Positions 59,674-64,000 of a stretch of 64,000 bases of DNA are shown here, one piece after another. Numbering within the stretch: position 1 is the first letter of the stretch; every line of letters starts with the position of its first letter. This DNA is from Catenulispora sp. EB89 (GTDB taxonomy: Bacteria > Actinomycetota > Actinomycetes > Streptomycetales > Catenulisporaceae). The position numbers and the translations under genes were made by a program. Location: positions 62,001 through 126,000 of the forward strand of contig NZ_JBGCCU010000012.1 in assembly GCF_041261445.1 (NCBI RefSeq), read 5' to 3'. Under the pieces are notes generated by a model. The model was given only the letters and a program-made list of their open reading frames with translations, searched no databases and was not told the DNA's origin.

Positions 59674-59691
59674 TAGGGGTCTGATAGGGGG
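59674..59691. promoter_or_regulatory. TAGGGG half-sites, 11-bp spacing
   Basis: TAGGGGT (59674-59680) and TAGGGGG (59685-59691), same orientation, 11 bp apart, between the divergent dehydrogenase and thioesterase genes. They match the ACCCCTA element at 57327-57352. Confidence 0.45.
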
Positions 59692-59773
59692 TCCGGAGAA
59701 TTGGTTCGCCGGATACGGTCGATCCTGACCGAGAAATCGGCTTTCTGTATCGGGAACAGGAGAGGTGATAGCG

Positions 59774-60553
59774 GTGACGAATATCGACGGTGACAGTTGG
59801 TTCCGCGTTTACCGCCAGTCCGCAGAAGGCATGCCCCTGTTCTGCTTCCCGCACGCGGGCGGCGTCGCCAGCTACTACTTCCCGTGGTCCCGGGCGCTGC
59901 CCGCCGACATCGACGTGGTGGCCGTGCAGTATCCGGGCCGCCAGGACCGCCGCGCGGAATCCTGCGTTCTGAGCATCCCCGAGCTGGCCGACCGCATCTA
60001 CGCGGCGATCCGGCCGCGGCTGTACGAGCCGTACGCGTTCTTCGGCCACAGCATGGGGGCCACGCTCGCCTTCGAGGTGGCGTGCCGGATCGAACGGGAC
60101 GGGGCCGCGGGGCCGGCGCATCTGTTCCTCTCCGGCCGGCGGGCCGCGTCCCGGCACCGGCACGAGCAGCTGCACCGGGCCGGCACCGCCGCGCTCATCG
60201 AGGAGATGCGCGCGCTGGGCGGCACCGACCCGCGGGTCCTGGCGGACCCGGAGCTGCTGAACCTCGTGCTGCCGACGATCCGCGCCGACTACACGGCCAT
60301 CGAGACCTACCGCTTCGACTCCGCTCCGCCGCTGTCCTGCGACATCACCGCGATGGTCGGCGAGGACGACCCGAAGGCCGGCGTCGAGGACGCCGCGGCC
60401 TGGGCGGGGCACACGCTCGGCCGGTTCGATCTGCGGATCTTCCCCGGCGGTCACTTCTACCTCGACGACTGCCGCGCCGGCGTCCTGGACACGGTCTCCT
60501 CCGTGCTCGGGGACCGCCGGGGGACGCCGGTCGGCCTGGGGTCCCGCGACTGA
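59774..60553 (+). CDS. Type II thioesterase
   Basis: 259 residues from GTG 59774, chosen for its spacing to GAGG; a GTG at 59765 would sit too close to the AGGAG. Alpha/beta-hydrolase motifs: LFCFPHAGGVASYYFPW, VVAVQYPGRQDRR, FFGHSMGATLAFEVA (nucleophile Ser) and FPGGHFYLDD (His). These enzymes clear aberrant acyl groups from carrier domains. It is the first gene of the operon leading to the PKS, so it probably edits the ACP or PKS encoded downstream. Confidence 0.93.
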   Translation: MTNIDGDSWFRVYRQSAEGMPLFCFPHAGGVASYYFPWSRALPADIDVVAVQYPGRQDRRAESCVLSIPELADRIYAAIRPRLYEPYAFFGHSMGATLAFEVACRIERDGAAGPAHLFLSGRRAASRHRHEQLHRAGTAALIEEMRALGGTDPRVLADPELLNLVLPTIRADYTAIETYRFDSAPPLSCDITAMVGEDDPKAGVEDAAAWAGHTLGRFDLRIFPGGHFYLDDCRAGVLDTVSSVLGDRRGTPVGLGSRD

Positions 60554-60591
60554 GATCCGTTGGATCGCGAACAAAGCAGAAAGGGATGGGC

Positions 60592-61893
60592 ATGGCGAAG
60601 GTTGCTGTGGTCGGTGCCGGGATATCAGGTCTCTCGGCCGCCTACCACCTGCGCGGACGGGCCGACGTCACGGTCTTCGAGAAGGAGTCGAACGCCGGCG
60701 GGCACGCCAACTCGGTGGAGGTGACCGACGCGGGCCGGACCATCGGCCTGGACACCGCGTTCATCGTCTACAACGAGGCGCACTACCAGAGGATCACCCA
60801 GTTCTTCGCCGACCTCGGGGTCGCCTGCCAGGACCACCCGGGCCGCTTCAGCTTCCACAACGCCGACACCGGCATCTGCTACGTCTCCGACGACTTCGAG
60901 CTGGACGAGGCCGCGATCCGCGCCAAGTACCCCGAGGACTTCGTGCAGCTGTGGGCCGAGGCGGAGCGCTTCTACACCGAGTCGCCCCGGCACTTCATCC
61001 GCAAGCAGGCCGAGATGTCGCTCGGCGAGTACCTGACCAGCAACGGCTACAGCGACGCCTTCCGCTACGGCTTCGTCGTGCTGGTGGCCACCGCGGCCTG
61101 GTCGGTGCCGGCGGACCGGATCTGGGACATGCCGGCGGCGACCGTCATCGCGTTCTTCCTCGGCCACGGCCGGGAGGGCCTGGGCGGTCGGACGGCGCCG
61201 TGGCGCACGGTCAGCGGCGGCAGCATCAACTACGTCCGCGCCGCGCTGGCGAAGCTCTCCGAAGCCGGCCAGGACGTGCGGCTGGGCGCCGGGGTCGAGC
61301 GCGTCACCCCCGGCCCGGACGGCGTCACGGTGTCGACCGCCGCCGGAAACGAGCGCTTCGACGAGGTCATCATCGCCGCGCACGCCGACGACGCGCTGGC
61401 CCTGCTGGCCGAGGTCACCCCCGAGCAGCGGATGCTGGAGGCGGTCAAGTACAACACCACGCGCGCCGCCCTGCACACCGACGTCGCGTGCATGCCCGCC
61501 GACCGGGAGAAGTGGCGCAGCTGGAACTACGCGCGCTCCGGCAGCGACCAGGACATGAGCACCTGGGTCGTGTACTACCTCAACTCGCTGCACGACTTCA
61601 CCAGCGAGAAGGACTACTTCCTGACCCTGGACTATCCCTTCGACGTCAAGCCGGACCAGATCATCCGCGAATTCGACTACCGGCACCCGGTATTCACCGT
61701 GGAGGCCCGGAATCTGCAGTCGACGATTCACGAAATTAACGCAGGGGATTCGCGGGTGAAATTCGCGGGCTCCTATTTCCACTCCCGGAAGATGGGCATC
61801 GACATCGTGGGCAGCCACGAGTCGGGCTTCGATTCCGGCGCGGCCGCGGCGGACGCGGTCGTACGCAGCCTGTCCGACCGCGACGCCGGCTGA
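60592..61893 (+). CDS. FAD-dependent oxidoreductase (COG2907-like)
   Basis: 433 residues from ATG 60592 with AAGGGA five bases upstream (the ATG at 60586 would abut it). Dinucleotide motif KVAVVGAGISGLSAAYHLRG, then EKESNAGGHANSVEV and GLDTAFIVYNEAHYQRITQF. This is the COG2907 group of predicted NAD/FAD-binding amine-oxidase-fold proteins. Relatives often sit beside cyclopropane-fatty-acid synthase genes; here the partner is a polyketide operon. It may desaturate or oxidise the chain. Confidence 0.85.
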   Translation: MAKVAVVGAGISGLSAAYHLRGRADVTVFEKESNAGGHANSVEVTDAGRTIGLDTAFIVYNEAHYQRITQFFADLGVACQDHPGRFSFHNADTGICYVSDDFELDEAAIRAKYPEDFVQLWAEAERFYTESPRHFIRKQAEMSLGEYLTSNGYSDAFRYGFVVLVATAAWSVPADRIWDMPAATVIAFFLGHGREGLGGRTAPWRTVSGGSINYVRAALAKLSEAGQDVRLGAGVERVTPGPDGVTVSTAAGNERFDEVIIAAHADDALALLAEVTPEQRMLEAVKYNTTRAALHTDVACMPADREKWRSWNYARSGSDQDMSTWVVYYLNSLHDFTSEKDYFLTLDYPFDVKPDQIIREFDYRHPVFTVEARNLQSTIHEINAGDSRVKFAGSYFHSRKMGIDIVGSHESGFDSGAAAADAVVRSLSDRDAG

Positions 61894-61923
61894 CCGGCCC
61901 CACACCTAACCGGCCCCACACCT
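61893..61923 (+). repeat. 15-bp tandem duplication before the ACP gene
   Basis: ACCGGCCCCACACCT at 61893-61907 is repeated exactly at 61909-61923, immediately before TTTTGGAG, the ribosome binding site of the ACP gene. Looks like a recent slippage duplication. Confidence 0.8.
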
Positions 61924-61937
61924 TTTGGAGTTTGACC

Positions 61938-62219
61938 GTGACCGACAAAGTCGACCTCGCCACCCTGACCGTCGAGCAGGTGCAGAGCTGGCTGATCGAG
62001 AAGATCGCCTGGAAGCTCCAGGTCGAGACCACCGAGATTTCGATCAGCGACTTCTTCGACTCCTTCGGCCTGGACTCCACCGAAGCCCTGGTGCTGGCCA
62101 ACGAGCTGGAGTCCTGGCTGGGCTTCGAGCTGGAGACCACGGCGCTCTGGTACCACCCGACCATCGACGAGCTCGCTCGATACATCGTCTCCGCCAAGGA
62201 CCGCCTCGCGGCGATCTGA
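61938..62219 (+). CDS. Free-standing acyl carrier protein
   Basis: 93 residues from GTG 61938, seven bases after GGAG (a TTG at 61932 is less well placed). The attachment motif is FFDSFGLDSTEALVLANELE with Ser in LDS. The acidic helix II (LANELESWLGFELETT) is typical of ACPs loaded by polyketide enzymes rather than PCPs. It lies between the FAD oxidoreductase and the KS-AT gene, 31 bp before the latter. Confidence 0.93.
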   Translation: MTDKVDLATLTVEQVQSWLIEKIAWKLQVETTEISISDFFDSFGLDSTEALVLANELESWLGFELETTALWYHPTIDELARYIVSAKDRLAAI

Positions 62220-62250
62220 CACGACCGCCGGCGACCAAGGGATAAGCACT

Positions 62251-64000
62251 ATGGACACTCAGACGAAGCTCAGCGACACGCCGATCGCCATCGTCGGTCT
62301 GGGCGCGCTGTTCCCGCGTTCGGCCGACCTCTCCGAGTTCTGGACGAACGTGGTGGAGGCCGCCGACTGCATCGAGGACGTGCCGGAGTCGCACTGGAAG
62401 ATCGAGGACTACTACGACCCCGATCCCACCGTCCCGGACAAGACCTATGTCAAGCGGGGTGGCTTCATCCCGACGGTCGACTTCAACCCGCTGGAGTTCG
62501 GCCTGCCGCCGAACCAGCTCGAGGTCACCGACGTCCTCCAGCTGCTGAGCCTGGTGGTCGCCAAGCAGACGCTGGCCGACGCCGGCGCGCTGGACTCCAA
62601 GTGGTACGACTCCAGCCGCACCGGCGTCATCCTGGGCATCACCGGTGCCAACTCGCTGACCCAGCCGCTGGCCACCCGGCTCCAGACCCCGGTCCTGAAG
62701 GAGGTCGTGCGCAGCTGCGGCCTGTCCGACCGGGACGCCGACGAGATCGCGGCGAAGTTCGTGAAGGCCTTCGCGCCCTGGGAGGAGAACTCCTTCCCCG
62801 GCATGCTCGGCAACGTCGTCGCCGGCCGGATCGCGAACCGCTTCGACCTCGGCGGCACCAACTGCACTGTCGACGCCGCGTGCGCGAGCTCCCTGGCGGC
62901 CGTGCACATGGCGGTCGCCGAACTGGTCTCCGGCCGGGCCGACCTGATGATCAGCGGCGGCTGTGACGCCGAGAACACGATCCTGATGTACCTGTGCTTC
63001 AGCAAGACCCCGGCGTTGTCGAAGTCCGGTGTGATCCGGCCCTTCGACGAGAAGTCCGACGGCACCATGATCGGCGAGGGCATGGGGATGCTCGCGCTGA
63101 AGCGCCTGGAGGACGCCGAGCGCGACGGCGACCGCATCTACTCGGTCCTGCGCGGCATCGGCAGCTCCAGCGACGGCCGGTTCAAGAGCATCTACGCCCC
63201 GCGTAAGGAAGGCCAGGTCGTCGCCCTCCAGCGCGCCTACAACGACGCCGGGTTCGGCCCGGAGCAGGTCGGCCTGGTCGAGTGCCACGGCACCGGCACC
63301 GCGGTCGGCGACGTCACCGAGCTGTCCGCGCTGCGCGAGGTGTTCGCCGCGGCCAGCGAGGAGAAGCAGTTCGTCGCGGTCGGCAGTGTGAAGTCGCAGA
63401 TCGGCCACACGAAGGCGGCGGCCGGCGCGGCCGGGCTGATCAAGCTCTCGCTGGCGCTGCACCAGAAGGTGCTGCCGCCGACCATCAACGTCGACAAGCC
63501 CAAGGAAGCGGCCGACTTCCCGAACTCGCCGTTCTGGGTGAACACCTCGACCCGGCCGTGGGTCCTGGAGCCCCGCCGCGAGAAGCGGCGCGCGGCCAGC
63601 AGCTCGTTCGGGTTCGGCGGCACCAACTTCCACTGTGTGCTGGAGGAGTATGACCCCGCTGGAGCCGAACTCAGGGTGCTGCACCGCGGATACCAGGTGC
63701 ACCTGTGGCAGGGTGCGGATGTCGAGGGACTTCTGGCCGCCGTCGCGGCGAGCCCGAAGGGCGAGAGCGTGGATGCGCCGGTTGCGGCGGACCGGGCTCG
63801 GCTGGCGGTAGTCGCCCGCGACGAGGCCGAGCTGGCCACGCTGCGCGACAAGGCCGTCGACAAGCTGCGTGCGGACCGTACCGTCGCAGCGTTCGAACTC
63901 CCCGGCGGGGTCTGGTACCGCCGCGAGGCGGGTGTGCCGGGCAAGGTCGCCGCGCTGTTCGCCGGCCAGGGCAGCCAGTACGTCGCGATGGGTGTGCAGG
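62251..64000 (+). CDS. PUFA-synthase-like (PfaA-type) polyketide synthase, 5' part
   Basis: The frame runs off the window (583 codons visible). The KS domain begins PIAIVGLGALFPRSADLSEF, then DVPESHWKIEDYYDPDP, DKTYVKRGGF and FNPLEFGLPPNQLEVTDVLQ. These segments are characteristic of PfaA/heterocyst-glycolipid-type KS rather than modular PKS. Active residues are all present: Cys in VDAACASSL, His in VECHGTGT and His in SQIGHTKAAAG. After SSFGFGGTNFHCVLEEY and a linker of about 90 residues, an acyltransferase starts with ALFAGQGSQYVAMG. It probably works iteratively, building a reduced or polyene acyl chain. Later domains are outside the window. Confidence 0.93.
   Translation, partial: MDTQTKLSDTPIAIVGLGALFPRSADLSEFWTNVVEAADCIEDVPESHWKIEDYYDPDPTVPDKTYVKRGGFIPTVDFNPLEFGLPPNQLEVTDVLQLLSLVVAKQTLADAGALDSKWYDSSRTGVILGITGANSLTQPLATRLQTPVLKEVVRSCGLSDRDADEIAAKFVKAFAPWEENSFPGMLGNVVAGRIANRFDLGGTNCTVDAACASSLAAVHMAVAELVSGRADLMISGGCDAENTILMYLCFSKTPALSKSGVIRPFDEKSDGTMIGEGMGMLALKRLEDAERDGDRIYSVLRGIGSSSDGRFKSIYAPRKEGQVVALQRAYNDAGFGPEQVGLVECHGTGTAVGDVTELSALREVFAAASEEKQFVAVGSVKSQIGHTKAAAGAAGLIKLSLALHQKVLPPTINVDKPKEAADFPNSPFWVNTSTRPWVLEPRREKRRAASSSFGFGGTNFHCVLEEYDPAGAELRVLHRGYQVHLWQGADVEGLLAAVAASPKGESVDAPVAADRARLAVVARDEAELATLRDKAVDKLRADRTVAAFELPGGVWYRREAGVPGKVAALFAGQGSQYVAMGVQ

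Overview
The window is about 71% G+C, with GTG/TTG starts, ATGA/GTGA start-stop overlaps, SARP and ECF regulators and several biosynthetic gene sets. This points to a secondary-metabolite-rich actinomycete. The very large secreted glycoside hydrolases would suit a Catenulispora-like soil organism, but that genus guess is weak.

Layout. (1) 1-3966: the 3' end of a non-ribosomal peptide synthetase (A-PCP-C-PCP) coupled to a split ThDP decarboxylase resembling phosphonopyruvate/sulfopyruvate decarboxylase. (2) 3997-7502: a cyclophilin lipoprotein, a SIS-domain protein and a tight divergent pair of sterol-enzyme-like membrane proteins. (3) 7679-19743: two giant secreted glycosidases (GH2 and GH35) around a TPR-CHAT caspase-like protein and a frameshifted unknown gene. 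(4) 19754-37962: a compact biosynthetic cluster with a free-standing condensation domain, a SARP regulator, a PaaI thioesterase, and two divergent, translationally coupled operons. The leftward operon encodes a PaaK-like ligase, A domain, PCP, amine oxidase, acyl ligase and lysine-2,3-aminomutase-like radical SAM enzyme. The rightward operon encodes an ATP-grasp ligase, PaaK-like ligase, MFS exporter, SDR and another PaaK-like ligase. The shared promoter region carries 11-bp-period direct repeats of the type SARPs bind and a perfect 15-bp inverted repeat. (5) 37966-39589: an insertion sequence apparently sitting inside a terminator hairpin. (6) 39624-45768: secreted GH27 and GH31 enzymes and a frameshifted small secreted protein. 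(7) 45755-57159: two ECF sigma factors with associated oxidoreductase, SDR, LysR, SRPBCC, cyclopropane synthase, YCII and MFS genes, then small unknown genes. (8) 57369-64000: start of a polyketide locus with a double acyl-CoA dehydrogenase, type II thioesterase, FAD oxidoreductase, free ACP and a PUFA-synthase-like (PfaA-type) KS-AT protein running off the window.

The strongest candidate for an undescribed system is region 4. It has NRPS loading parts (A, PCP and a degenerate C domain) but no classical multimodular NRPS in view. Instead it carries several adenylate-forming ligases, an ATP-grasp enzyme and a probable beta-amino-acid-forming mutase. One PaaK-like paralogue has lost the ATP-binding loop that its close sister on the opposite operon retains. 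No tRNA, rRNA or CRISPR array was seen. All functions are read from sequence motifs by eye, without database searches.
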